From Gammaproteobacteria bacterium (GTDB lineage: Bacteria > Pseudomonadota > Gammaproteobacteria > Xanthomonadales > Xanthomonadaceae), in assembly GCA_026398715.1 (NCBI GenBank), contig JAPLSI010000242.1:1-64000 (forward strand): DNA of 64,000 nt, read 5' to 3'. Both the position numbers and the translations under genes were made by a program. This document shows, in pieces, positions 17,929 to 26,181 of the stretch (within the stretch, counting starts at the first letter, position 1; each line of letters begins with the position of its first letter). Below the pieces are notes generated by a model. That model was not told the origin of the DNA, made no database searches, and saw only the letters and a list, made by a program, of their open reading frames with translations.

Positions 17929-18668
17929 AAACCCGCATGGTCCAGATGGAAGTGCTGCGCTACAACCCGGAGACGGACAGCGAACCGCACTTCCAGCATT
18001 ACGACGTCGAGTGCAAGGAAGAATGGGTGGTGCTCGATGCGCTCAACGCCATCAAGGAATCGATCGACCCGACCCTGAATTACCGATGGTCCTGCCACAT
18101 GGCGGTCTGCGGTAGCTGCGGCATGATGGTCAACGGCGAGCCGAAGCTTTCCTGCCACGCGTTCCTGCGCGACTACGATGGCGTGATCAAGGTGGAGCCG
18201 CTGGCCAACTTCCCCATCGAGCGTGACCTGGTGACGGTGGCCGACGATTTCATCGACAAGCTCAAGCGGGTCAAGCCTTATCTGATTCCGAAGAAGGACC
18301 AGCCCATTCCGGAGGGCGAGTACAAGCAGACGCCCGCGCAGCTGATGAAGTACCGGCAGTTCTCGATGTGCATCAACTGCATGCTGTGTTACGCCGCTTG
18401 TCCAGAATACGCATTGCAGCCGCTGTTCCTCGGGCCCGCAGCGATCACCCTGGCGCACCGCTACAACCTCGATTCGCGCGATGGCGGCCGCGACGAGCGC
18501 CAGGAAGTCATCGCCAGCCATGTCGGCGTGTGGGAGTGCTCCTTTGTCGGCGCCTGCTCCGAGGTCTGTCCGAAAGCCGTGGATCCGGCCGGTGCCCTGC
18601 AACAGGTCAAGGTGGCCAGCACGATCGACTGGTTCAAGGAACATCTGCTGCCCGGAGGCGGAAAATGA
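17925..18668 (+). CDS. frdB: Fumarate reductase iron-sulfur subunit FrdB
   Basis: FrdB passes electrons from the membrane quinol site to FrdA. The 247-residue protein has the [2Fe-2S] ligands Cys57, Cys62, Cys65 and Cys77 (AVCGSCGMMVNGEPKLSC) and the ferredoxin-like Cys motifs CINCMLCYAACP (residues 149-160) and CSEVCPK (211-217), with Cys205 completing the set. Segments such as VRYNPE-like LRYNPETD, LANFPIERDLV and GPAAITLAHRYN are characteristic of FrdB rather than SdhB. It overlaps the frdA stop by four bases (ATGA) and the frdC start likewise, so the whole operon is translationally coupled. The frdA frameshift should therefore reduce its translation as well. Confidence 0.95.
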   Translation: MKTRMVQMEVLRYNPETDSEPHFQHYDVECKEEWVVLDALNAIKESIDPTLNYRWSCHMAVCGSCGMMVNGEPKLSCHAFLRDYDGVIKVEPLANFPIERDLVTVADDFIDKLKRVKPYLIPKKDQPIPEGEYKQTPAQLMKYRQFSMCINCMLCYAACPEYALQPLFLGPAAITLAHRYNLDSRDGGRDERQEVIASHVGVWECSFVGACSEVCPKAVDPAGALQQVKVASTIDWFKEHLLPGGGK

Positions 18669-19057
18669 GCCGCAAACCCTACGTCCGCAAAGTCTCCAGG
18701 ACCCGCTGGTATTTCAAGCACCCGCGTTACCTGCGTTACATGTCGCGCGAGGTGACCTGCGTGTTCATCGGCGCGTTCGCCTTGCTGATGCTGTGCACCA
18801 TCGAGCGCCTGTCCGAGGGACAAGCGGCCTATGAGTCTTTCATCGCGGCGATTACCGGCCCGTGGAGCGCACTCGGGCTGGCGGTCGTGCTCGCGTTCGC
18901 CGTGCACAACACCACCAGCTGGTTCAACGTCACGCCCAAGGCGATGCCGGTGCAGATCGGCGAGGACTTCCTGCCCGGCAAGTTCATCGTCGGCGCCCAC
19001 TACGCGGCGTGGCTGATCGCCTCGTTGCTGATTCTGTATTTCGCGCAGGTGATCTAG
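18665..19057 (+). CDS. frdC: Fumarate reductase membrane subunit FrdC
   Basis: The 130-residue membrane anchor starts at the ATG overlapping the frdB stop. It opens with RKPYVRKVSRTRWYFKHPRY, closely resembling the KRKPYVR start of E. coli FrdC. Glu29 aligns with the FrdC glutamate important for quinol oxidation. Three membrane helices follow, about residues 30-48, 66-84 and 107-127. It carries no b-type heme ligands typical of SdhC, in keeping with a heme-free type D quinol:fumarate reductase. Only two bases separate its stop from the frdD ATG. Confidence 0.92.
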   Translation: MSRKPYVRKVSRTRWYFKHPRYLRYMSREVTCVFIGAFALLMLCTIERLSEGQAAYESFIAAITGPWSALGLAVVLAFAVHNTTSWFNVTPKAMPVQIGEDFLPGKFIVGAHYAAWLIASLLILYFAQVI

Positions 19058-19059
19058 CC

Positions 19060-19401
19060 ATGGCCAAGTCGAACAAGCCGATCGTGTGGAGCCTGTTCGC
19101 CGCCGGCGGCACGCTGGCTGCTTTCCTGGCGCCGGTGCTGGTGCTGCTGTTCCTGCTGACCGCGCTGGGCCATCCACCCGCCCTGATGGGTTATGACCAG
19201 CTGCACGCCTTCGCCGCCCACTGGTTCGGCAAAGTATTCCTGTTGGCGGTTATCGTGCTGTTCCTGTGGCACGCCGCGCATCGCATGCGCGTGACTGTGT
19301 ACGATTTCGGGCTGCGCCAGGATCTTCTGGCGGCGGTGATCGTATATCTGATTGCCGGCGCCGGCTCGGTGCTGGCGCTGGTTTACCTGCTGCGCATCTG
19401 A
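19060..19401 (+). CDS. frdD: Fumarate reductase membrane subunit FrdD
   Basis: The 113-residue second anchor begins MAKSNKPIVWSLFAAGGTLA, with the PVxWxLFxAGG pattern of FrdD. It has three membrane helices, about residues 10-35, 55-75 and 88-110. The HAAHRMRVTVYDFG stretch between helices 2 and 3 corresponds to the LHRMHHAMHDL segment of E. coli FrdD. With FrdC it forms the quinol site. It is the last gene of frdABCD and converges on the rquA-like gene with a 19-base gap. No terminator was seen between them. Confidence 0.92.
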   Translation: MAKSNKPIVWSLFAAGGTLAAFLAPVLVLLFLLTALGHPPALMGYDQLHAFAAHWFGKVFLLAVIVLFLWHAAHRMRVTVYDFGLRQDLLAAVIVYLIAGAGSVLALVYLLRI

Positions 19402-19420
19402 GCGCCGCGAAACGCCGATT

Positions 19421-20221
19421 TCAGTTTGCGTGGTCCCGGGTCGCGACGGTGATCTGGAAGTTTCCGAAGAAGTAGGTAGTGCGCTCGCAGGTGAAGCCAC
19501 CCATGGCCTCAAGCTGCTTCAACGGATCATGCGACTCCCAGACCGCAAGCGCCCAGGGCTCGAAGGTCTTGAAGTAGATCCAGCTGAAGGCATACATCAG
19601 GCGGGTGCGCGGTTTGTGGAATTCGGCCAGGTAGAGTTTCCCGCCCGGCTCCAGCACCCGGCATGCCTCGCTCAGGGCCTTGCCCTTGAGATGATCGGGC
19701 AACTCGTGCAGCAGGAAGAACATCACGTTGGCTGCGACCGAGCCATCGGCGTGATTCATCGCCGTGGCGTCCTCTTCGACAAACTCCAGCTTGCCGGGAA
19801 AGGCCTTCAGCTTGCCCTGCGCGTTGTCGAGCTCGTGCCGGATGATGTCCGCGACCAGCACCCGGCGAGCGCCTGACGCCACCGCTGCCCCCACCACGCG
19901 CGGAATCACATTGCCGAAGGGGCAGGAGGTGATCAGCAGGTCCTTGTCACGCAGGTCCGTCCGGCCCAGGTCACTGGTGATCGCCGACACCAGCCGGTCG
20001 TACTGGAAGAGCAGGATGGCGGCGCTGATCGGTTGGAAATCGACGAAGCGGATCAGCTGCTTGTTCGAATAGATCGGGTAGATATGGGCAACGTCGTCCT
20101 GCGGCCCGCCCATCGCGCTGCGCACGAGCAGGGCGCCGCGGGTGACCGTGAAGAAGAACAAGCCGGTGCTGGCCAGCGCCACGACCACCACGAACAGGGC
20201 CAGCGAGAACCAGTCGGACAT
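19421..20221 (-). CDS. rquA: RquA-like methyltransferase homologue (rhodoquinone biosynthesis), probable
   Basis: The 266-residue protein is a class I SAM-methyltransferase homologue with an atypical motif I. Where a glycine-rich loop is expected it reads LLITSCPFGNVIPRVVG (residues 95-111). Downstream it shows the pattern I associate with RquA: VMFFLLHELPDH (167-178), CRVLEPGGK, the EPWALAVW segment (221-228) and ERTTYFFGNFQ (247-256). RquA is reported to convert ubiquinone to rhodoquinone. An N-terminal membrane helix (about 5-26) fits a lipid-quinone substrate. Its position tail-to-tail with frdABCD supports the assignment, because fumarate reduction needs a low-potential quinone. The alternative is an unrelated UbiE-type methyltransferase. 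No homology search was possible. Confidence 0.6.
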   Translation of the reverse strand: MSDWFSLALFVVVVALASTGLFFFTVTRGALLVRSAMGGPQDDVAHIYPIYSNKQLIRFVDFQPISAAILLFQYDRLVSAITSDLGRTDLRDKDLLITSCPFGNVIPRVVGAAVASGARRVLVADIIRHELDNAQGKLKAFPGKLEFVEEDATAMNHADGSVAANVMFFLLHELPDHLKGKALSEACRVLEPGGKLYLAEFHKPRTRLMYAFSWIYFKTFEPWALAVWESHDPLKQLEAMGGFTCERTTYFFGNFQITVATRDHAN

Positions 20222-20284
20222 GGCTTTCCCCCCAAGGACTCTGGTTGGCCGCGGGGTCGCTGCAGGCGCAGGACCCGGGACTTC

Positions 20285-20333
20285 CTGGCTAACTGTATCG
20301 CCTTGTGTCCGGGCAAACCCCCGGTTGGATCAA
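20285..20333 (-). promoter_or_regulatory. Weak candidate promoter for the rquA-like gene with an FNR half-site
   Basis: On the minus strand TTGAT (20333-20329) matches one half of an FNR site; the other half does not match. TACAGT at 20297-20292 could be a -10, and a start near 20285 would centre the site at about -41.5, as proposed for frdA. A five-base match occurs often by chance. Confidence 0.2.
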
Positions 20334-20361
20334 TTTTTTGCCGGCCACGTGCATTCCGGCA

Positions 20362-21309
20362 TCACGCGCCCGGCTTGCGGCCCATCAGGAACAGCAAGGG
20401 CGCTTCCACCCGCGCCGCCCAGTCCTTCTCGTTGTGGCCACGGCCCGGATAGACGCGCAGCATCACCTGCTCATCGTGGTAACCCCCATCGCGCAGCAGT
20501 TCGGCCAGAAAGCCGTGCGCGGGCGCATACAGGGAGTCGAGCGGATCATCGCCGCGGTCGCTGTAGACCTTGAGCGCGCCGGGCGGTGGCAAGTTCCGTT
20601 GCAGGTAGGTCATGGCCGCCAGCGGCAGTGCGCCATTGCGTGCCTTGTCCAGGCCCCACGCGGTCGGATTGCCGATCCAGTGCGTGGACAAACCCGCGGC
20701 GCCGCCGAAGACCTTCGGGTATTCGAACAAGGCGTACAACGATATCAATCCGCCCATGCTCGAGCCGATCATGAAGGTCGACTCGGGTCCGGGCCGCGTC
20801 GCATAGCGTCGGTCGATGGCGGGTTTGAGTTCCCGCACGATGAAGCGCAGGTAGTTGTCGCTGAGCGACTTGCCGCGCTGGGCGGCTTGCACGTAGTGCT
20901 TGCGGCTCGCCTTGTCGGTATAGGCGAGATATTTTTTCGGGTAGTACTCGGCGTAACGATAGTCGGCGCGGTTCCAGATGCCGACCACGATGGTGTCGGG
21001 GATGCGTCCCTCGCGCATCAATCGCGCGACGGTGTCATCGATGTTCCAGGCCTGTTTGTTCCACGTGGTATCAGCGTCGAACAGCATCTGGCCGTCGTGC
21101 ATGTAGATCACGTTGTAGCGCTTGCCCGCGCCGTAGCCTTCCGGCAGCCAGACATCGATGTTGCGCGCGGGCACGAAGCGCGATGGAAAATCGGCAAGCC
21201 GCTCGATGGAGCCGCTGCTGGCTTTCGGCAAGGGCTGCGGTGACACCTGTGCCGCCGATGGTGTGGTCGCCATCAACAGGAAACACGCCAGCAATATCCG
21301 GATATCCAT
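20362..21309 (-). CDS. Secreted alpha/beta-hydrolase-fold esterase (Fes/IroE-type)
   Basis: The 315-residue protein starts at ATG 21309, where a Sec signal peptide begins (about residues 1-20, ending PSAAQ). The mature enzyme matches the putative esterase (Fes/esterase D) family: DVWLPEGYG, VIYMHDGQMLFD, the nucleophile elbow MIGSSMGGLIS with Ser near residue 169, and a C-terminal YPGRGHNEKDW carrying the His. Relatives include enterobactin esterases and Ser-type acyl hydrolases. The substrate is unknown and no siderophore genes are nearby. It is the downstream gene of marR on the same strand, 16 bases apart. Confidence 0.85.
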   Translation of the reverse strand: MDIRILLACFLLMATTPSAAQVSPQPLPKASSGSIERLADFPSRFVPARNIDVWLPEGYGAGKRYNVIYMHDGQMLFDADTTWNKQAWNIDDTVARLMREGRIPDTIVVGIWNRADYRYAEYYPKKYLAYTDKASRKHYVQAAQRGKSLSDNYLRFIVRELKPAIDRRYATRPGPESTFMIGSSMGGLISLYALFEYPKVFGGAAGLSTHWIGNPTAWGLDKARNGALPLAAMTYLQRNLPPPGALKVYSDRGDDPLDSLYAPAHGFLAELLRDGGYHDEQVMLRVYPGRGHNEKDWAARVEAPLLFLMGRKPGA

Positions 21310-21325
21310 CTGTCCGCCTTCGTGT

Positions 21326-21847
21326 TCAGCGCTTGCCGCAAGGTCCGGCCAGCGCATCGATTTCCGCGATCGGCACCTTCTCCGCCCGCGCGATCTGCAA
21401 CAGGTTGTCCTGGCACTTGGTGAGCAGGCGCAACAGCTCGGCGCGCTCGCCCGCCGAGAAATCCGACTGCGCTTCCTCGATCAGGCCATCGGCCATGGCC
21501 ACGCCGCGCTGGAAGCGTTCCATGCCCAGGTCCGTGACGCGGGCCCGCAGGATGCGGCCGTGCTCGGGATCGCGCTCGCGCACGATCAGCCCGTCCGATT
21601 CCAGCCGGGTCAGGATCTGGTTCATCGTCTGTGGGGACACCATGGCCCATCGTGCCAGCTGGGCACCGGACAGGCCGGGCGTTTCCGACAGCAGGAACAG
21701 GGCGGCCATATGCGGGAAGGTCATCGTCAGGCCCGCCGCCCGCGCCCGGTTCTCGATAGCGGCCCGCATCAATTGGTGCGCCTGCTTGAGCAGGTAGCCC
21801 AGATGCGCCTCCGGCCGAGCCGGCAACTTGGCGGTTTTAGAGCCCAT
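21326..21847 (-). CDS. MarR family transcriptional repressor
   Basis: The 173-residue winged-helix protein has the MarR pattern: a dimerisation helix (HLGYLLKQAHQLMRAAIE), the recognition region GAQLARWAMVSPQTMNQILTRLE (about 61-83), and the wing DGLIVRERDPEHGRILRARVT. It is divergent from the RND efflux pair, and the start codons of the two lie about 60 bases apart over a palindrome, the classic arrangement of a repressor controlling an efflux pump and itself. The ligand is unknown. The esterase downstream is probably co-transcribed. Confidence 0.9.
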   Translation of the reverse strand: MGSKTAKLPARPEAHLGYLLKQAHQLMRAAIENRARAAGLTMTFPHMAALFLLSETPGLSGAQLARWAMVSPQTMNQILTRLESDGLIVRERDPEHGRILRARVTDLGMERFQRGVAMADGLIEEAQSDFSAGERAELLRLLTKCQDNLLQIARAEKVPIAEIDALAGPCGKR

Positions 21848-21858
21848 CGTCAGGGTAC

Positions 21859-21890
21859 TGATAAGTTATCATGGCCCTGATAATACACCC
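21859..21890. promoter_or_regulatory. Probable MarR operator over the divergent promoters
   Basis: TGATAAGTTATCA (21859-21871) is a perfect 13-base palindrome with one central base. A further TGATAA half-site lies at 21879-21884 and overlaps a -10-like GATAAT for the efflux genes. The palindrome sits between marR and the efflux adaptor, where occupancy would block both directions. Confidence 0.6.
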
Positions 21891-21906
21891 TGAGGCAATC
21901 CCCATC

Positions 21907-23058
21907 ATGGCTTCCCCCCGCGCCAAACTCGCCCTGTTCACCCTGATGGCACTCGGCCTGGCCGGGTGCGGCTCGTCGGACAAGCCCGCCGGCGATGACG
22001 CAGCGCCGGTCGCGGCCAGCCTCGCCGTCACGCTGGTAAAGGCCGAAGCACGCAACGTCGAGCGAAAGATCCAGACCTCGGGCCCGGTGGCCGCGTGGGA
22101 AGAGATGCAACTGGGCGTGGAGCTGAGCGGCGTGCGTGTCACCGCGCTGAACGTGGATGTCGGCCAGCAGGTGCGCAAGGGCCAGGTCCTGCTTGAACTC
22201 GACCACCGTACGCTGGACAGCGACCTGCGCCAGGCGCAGGCGTCGTATTCCGAAGCCCAGGCCGGCGTGCAGTTGGCCAACGTCAACCTCAGCCGCGGCC
22301 AGGCCCTGGCGAAGAGCCAGCTGATCAGCGCCAGTGCGCTGGACGAATTGCGTGCAGCGCTGGTGCAGGCCGAAGCGCGCGCCGCGACCACGCGCGCGCA
22401 ACGCGACGGCGTGCAGTTGCGGCGCGACTTCGCGCAATTGCGCGCGCCCGATGACGGCATCATTTCCAAACGACTCGTGCAGCCGGGCCAGGTCGTGGCC
22501 GCGGGCACGGAATTATTGCGCCTGATCCGCCAGGGCCGACTGGAATGGCGGCCGGAGCTGGCGGAAGCGGAACTCGCGCAGGTCCAGCCAGGTGCGGTAG
22601 TGGCGGTTCGCGCCGCCGACGGCGCGTGGGTGCCGGGTACGGTGCGCGCGGTGTCGCCGGGCGTGGATACCAACACGCGCACCGGCACCGTGCATGCCGA
22701 TCTTCCCGAGCCGGGCGCGTTGAAGGCCGGCGCGTTCGTCGAGGGCAGGATCATCACCCGCGCCTCCACGGCCATCATGGTGCCGACCGCGTCGGTGGTG
22801 ATGCGCGACGGCTATGCCTATGTGTTCACCGTGGATGCACAAGGCATCGCGCACCGCGTGCGCGTGCAGATCGGCGCGACAGACGGCGACCGCACCGAGA
22901 TCACCGACGGCATCAGCCCCGGCCAGCAACTGGTCGCCAGCGGCGCCGGCTTCCTGGGCGACGGTGACCGCGTGAAGGTCGTGGCCGCGCCGCCGACGGC
23001 GGCAGCTACCGCGGCGGCAACCAAGGCAGCAGCCGCAAAGGCCGGCACCACACCATGA
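21907..23058 (+). CDS. RND efflux periplasmic adaptor subunit (lipoprotein)
   Basis: The 383-residue membrane-fusion protein starts at ATG 21907, which gives a clean lipoprotein signal (LMALGLAGC). An upstream in-frame ATG at 21871 would start inside the palindrome. It has an N-terminal lipoyl-half (VTALNVDVGQQVRKGQVLLELD, about 75-96), a helical hairpin and a beta-barrel region with VSPGVDTNTRTGTV. A C-terminal Ala/Thr/Lys-rich tail follows. It links the RND pump to an outer-membrane channel, but no such channel gene is in the window. It overlaps the pump gene by four bases. Confidence 0.92.
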   Translation: MASPRAKLALFTLMALGLAGCGSSDKPAGDDAAPVAASLAVTLVKAEARNVERKIQTSGPVAAWEEMQLGVELSGVRVTALNVDVGQQVRKGQVLLELDHRTLDSDLRQAQASYSEAQAGVQLANVNLSRGQALAKSQLISASALDELRAALVQAEARAATTRAQRDGVQLRRDFAQLRAPDDGIISKRLVQPGQVVAAGTELLRLIRQGRLEWRPELAEAELAQVQPGAVVAVRAADGAWVPGTVRAVSPGVDTNTRTGTVHADLPEPGALKAGAFVEGRIITRASTAIMVPTASVVMRDGYAYVFTVDAQGIAHRVRVQIGATDGDRTEITDGISPGQQLVASGAGFLGDGDRVKVVAAPPTAAATAAATKAAAAKAGTTP

Positions 23059-26000
23059 ATTTTTCCGCCTGGGCCATCCGCCGGCCGTTGCCGGCACTGA
23101 TGATCTTCTTCGTGCTGTGCGTGGCGGGCCTGTGGGGCTTCCACAAACTCCCGATAGCGCGCTTCCCCGATGTCAGTTTCCCGATGGTCACGGTCACCAT
23201 CACCTTGCCCGGCGCATCGCCCAGCCAACTGGAAACCGAAGTCACGCGCAAGGTCGAGGACGCCGTGGCCACGGTCAACGGCATCAAGCGCGTCACCTCG
23301 TCGGCCAGCGATGGCCTGAGCAGCACCGCGATTGAATTCGTGCTGGAAACGGATCTGTCCGATGCGCTCGACGACGTGCGCGATGCCGTCACCCGCATCC
23401 GCAGCGACCTGCCGCAGGACATCCAGGAACCGGTGGTGGCGAAGGTGAATATCGGCGGCTCGCTGATGACCTACGCGGTGGGATCGAGCCGGCGCGGAAC
23501 GGATGAGCTGAGCTGGTTCGTCGACCGCGATATCAACAAGGCGCTTTACGGCGTGCCGGGCGTGGCGCTGGTGACGCGCGCCGGCGGCATCGACCGCGAG
23601 ATCCGCGTCGACCTCGATCCGCAGGCGCTGCAGGCCTACGGCATCACCGCCGGCCAGGTCTCGCAACAGTTGGCGCGCATCCAGGCCGAACGCCCGGGTG
23701 GCAAGACCGAGATCGCCGGCGCGCAGCAGGTGATCCGCACTGTGGGCACCCTCGAAGACGCGGCGGCCCTGCGTGATTTTTCCATCAGCCTGCCGGACGG
23801 TCGCGCGCTGCGCCTGTCCTCGCTGGCCAGCATCAGCGATGGCGCCGCCGACCCGAGCCAGGTGGCGATGCTGGACGGCAAGCCGGTGGTTGCGTTCTCG
23901 CTGTCGCGCACGCGTGGTTCCAGCGAAATAGAAGTCGCGAAAAACGTGCGCGCCGTGCTCGACCAGATCAAGGCCGACAATCCGGACCTGCAATTCCAAC
24001 TGGTCACCAGCACCGTGGAAGAAGCGCAGCGTTCCTTCGATTCGTCCATGACCATGTTGTGGGAAGGCGCGTTGCTGGCGCTGTTCGTGGTCTGGTTGTT
24101 CCTGCGCGACTGGCGCGCAACCTGGATTTCCGCCGTTGCCTTGCCGCTGTCGGTCATCCCCACATTTGCCGTGATGTACTGGTTCGGGTTTTCGCTGAAC
24201 ATCATCACCCTGCTGGCCCTGTCGGTGGTGGTCGGCATCCTGGTGGACGATGCCATCGTCGAAATCGAAAACATCGTTCGCCACCTGCGCATGGGCAAGA
24301 CGCCGCTGGACGCGGCGCGCGATGCCGCCGATGAAATCGGCACCGCGGTGATCGCCACCTCGCTGACCCTGGCGGCGGTTTTCGTGCCGGTCGCCTTCAT
24401 GCCTGGCATCGCCGGCAAGTTCTTCCAGGAGTTCGGCTGGACCGCGGCCACGGCGGTGATGTTCTCGCTGCTCGTCGCCCGCCTGCTGACGCCGATGATG
24501 GCGGCCTATCAGCTTAAGGCGCATCCCGAGGAACACGGCGAAACGCGCCTGATGACCTGGTACCTGGGCTGGGTGGACAAGGCGCTTCGCCATCGCGCCA
24601 AGACGCTTTGGATTGCCTTCGCCTTGTTCCTGGGATCCCTGGCGATCGTGCCCTTCATACCAACCACCTTCATCCCGATCTCCGACCTGGGCCGCAGCAA
24701 CCTCAGCCTGGAACTGCCGCCCGGCACGCGTCTGCAAGACACCGTGGCGCTGACCGAGTTGGCCCGATCGAAGCTCGCCGACATCAAGGAACTGCAGCAC
24801 GTCTACACGACCGTCGGCAGCACGCTCGACATCGGCGACCCGACCAAGACCGGCGTCGGCGAAGCGCGCAAGGCAACACTGGTGCTCGACTGGGGCGTGG
24901 CCGATGACCGCAATCGTTCTCAACAGGAACTCGAACGCGATGCCCGCGCGCGCCTGGCCGACCTGCCTGGCACGCGGGTCAGCTACATCAGTTCCGAGCC
25001 GGGTGAACTGCTGCAGCTGGTGGTGGCCAGCGACGATCCCAAGCGCCTGAACGATGCCGCGCTGGCGCTGGAGCGCGACCTGCGCAGCGTGCCGGGCCTG
25101 GGCAGCGTTACCTCCTCTGCATCGCTGCTGCGGCCGGAACTGGTAATCGTGCCCGACGCCGCGCGTGCTGCGGACCTCGGCGTGGCCACGGCCGACATCG
25201 CCGAAGCCGCGCGCATCGCCACCGCTGGCGACTACAAGCAACGGCTGGCGAAATTGAACCTGCCCGAGCGCCAGGTGCCGATCCGCGTCGGCTTCAATGA
25301 AAAGTCCCTGGCCGATCCGGCCCTGATCGGCACGCTGCGCGTGCCCGGCAAGAATGGCACCGTGCCACTGGCCGCCGTCGCCGACATCATCACCACGAGC
25401 GGACCGGCACAGATCGCGCGTTATCAGCGCCAGCGCAACGTCACCCTGACTGCCGAACTCAATGGCCGTCCGCTGGGCGAAGTGATGACCGAAGTGCAGA
25501 AGCTGCCCAGCGTCACTGCGCTGCCGCCCGGAGTGAGCTTCATAAACACCGGCGATGCCGAGGTGTTCGTCGAGTTGTTCGTCGGCTTCGCCTTTGCGAT
25601 GGGTGCCGGACTGATCTGCATCTACATGGTGCTGTTGCTGTTGTTCAACCACGCGCTGCAGCCGCTGACCATTTTAACCGCCGTACCGCTCTGTGCCGGT
25701 GGTGCCTTCGGGGCCCTGCTGGTGACGCAGAATGCGCTTTCGCTCCCCGCGCTGATCGGCCTGCTGATGCTGATCGGCATCGCGACCAAGAATTCCATCC
25801 TGCTGGTGGACTACGCAGTGATGGCCGAGGACGAACACGGCATGACCCAGCACGACGCGCTGGTCGATGCCTGTCGCAAGCGCGCGCAGCCGGTGATCAT
25901 GACCACGCTGGCGATGATGGCCGGCATGATGCCGATCGCGCTGGGCTTCTCGGGCGACTCGAGCTTCCGCGCACCGATGGCCATCGCCGTGATCGGCGGA

Positions 26001-26123
26001 TTGATCACCTCCACGCTGTTGTCGCTGATCGTGATCCCGGCGGCGTTCACGGTGCTTGATGACCTGGGTGAATGGGTCAAGCGCCGCGGCAAGGCCAAGG
26101 CTGTCGCTTCTGCGTCTGCCTGA
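23055..26123 (+). CDS. RND efflux pump inner-membrane permease (AcrB/MexB-like)
   Basis: This 1022-residue protein is a proton-driven RND exporter of the HAE1 type. The N-terminal helix is followed by the periplasmic porter domain beginning PIARFPDVSFPMVTV. TM4 carries the proton-relay aspartates in VVGILVDDAIVEIEN (about residues 393-407). A second porter domain and a C-terminal half with GLLMLIGIATKNSILLVDYA follow, and the length and duplicated topology are normal. The start overlaps the adaptor stop (ATGA). Expression is presumably controlled by the divergent MarR. Substrates cannot be read from sequence. Confidence 0.94.
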   Translation: MNFSAWAIRRPLPALMIFFVLCVAGLWGFHKLPIARFPDVSFPMVTVTITLPGASPSQLETEVTRKVEDAVATVNGIKRVTSSASDGLSSTAIEFVLETDLSDALDDVRDAVTRIRSDLPQDIQEPVVAKVNIGGSLMTYAVGSSRRGTDELSWFVDRDINKALYGVPGVALVTRAGGIDREIRVDLDPQALQAYGITAGQVSQQLARIQAERPGGKTEIAGAQQVIRTVGTLEDAAALRDFSISLPDGRALRLSSLASISDGAADPSQVAMLDGKPVVAFSLSRTRGSSEIEVAKNVRAVLDQIKADNPDLQFQLVTSTVEEAQRSFDSSMTMLWEGALLALFVVWLFLRDWRATWISAVALPLSVIPTFAVMYWFGFSLNIITLLALSVVVGILVDDAIVEIENIVRHLRMGKTPLDAARDAADEIGTAVIATSLTLAAVFVPVAFMPGIAGKFFQEFGWTAATAVMFSLLVARLLTPMMAAYQLKAHPEEHGETRLMTWYLGWVDKALRHRAKTLWIAFALFLGSLAIVPFIPTTFIPISDLGRSNLSLELPPGTRLQDTVALTELARSKLADIKELQHVYTTVGSTLDIGDPTKTGVGEARKATLVLDWGVADDRNRSQQELERDARARLADLPGTRVSYISSEPGELLQLVVASDDPKRLNDAALALERDLRSVPGLGSVTSSASLLRPELVIVPDAARAADLGVATADIAEAARIATAGDYKQRLAKLNLPERQVPIRVGFNEKSLADPALIGTLRVPGKNGTVPLAAVADIITTSGPAQIARYQRQRNVTLTAELNGRPLGEVMTEVQKLPSVTALPPGVSFINTGDAEVFVELFVGFAFAMGAGLICIYMVLLLLFNHALQPLTILTAVPLCAGGAFGALLVTQNALSLPALIGLLMLIGIATKNSILLVDYAVMAEDEHGMTQHDALVDACRKRAQPVIMTTLAMMAGMMPIALGFSGDSSFRAPMAIAVIGGLITSTLLSLIVIPAAFTVLDDLGEWVKRRGKAKAVASASA

Positions 26124-26181
26124 TCGGCTTCAGGGCGAGCTGGGCGATGAACATCGCAACGTCGCCCCGACCAAACGATGA

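Noticed and set aside
16091..18668. Calling the flavoprotein and iron-sulfur genes sdhA and sdhB
   Set aside because: FrdB-type segments, the RKPYVR-type FrdC start and the FrdD pattern fit fumarate reductase, and no heme-binding SdhC/SdhD pattern is present.
22818..25652. A 944-codon minus-strand frame opposite the RND pump
   Set aside because: Antisense shadow with low-complexity composition; the plus strand encodes a complete RND permease.
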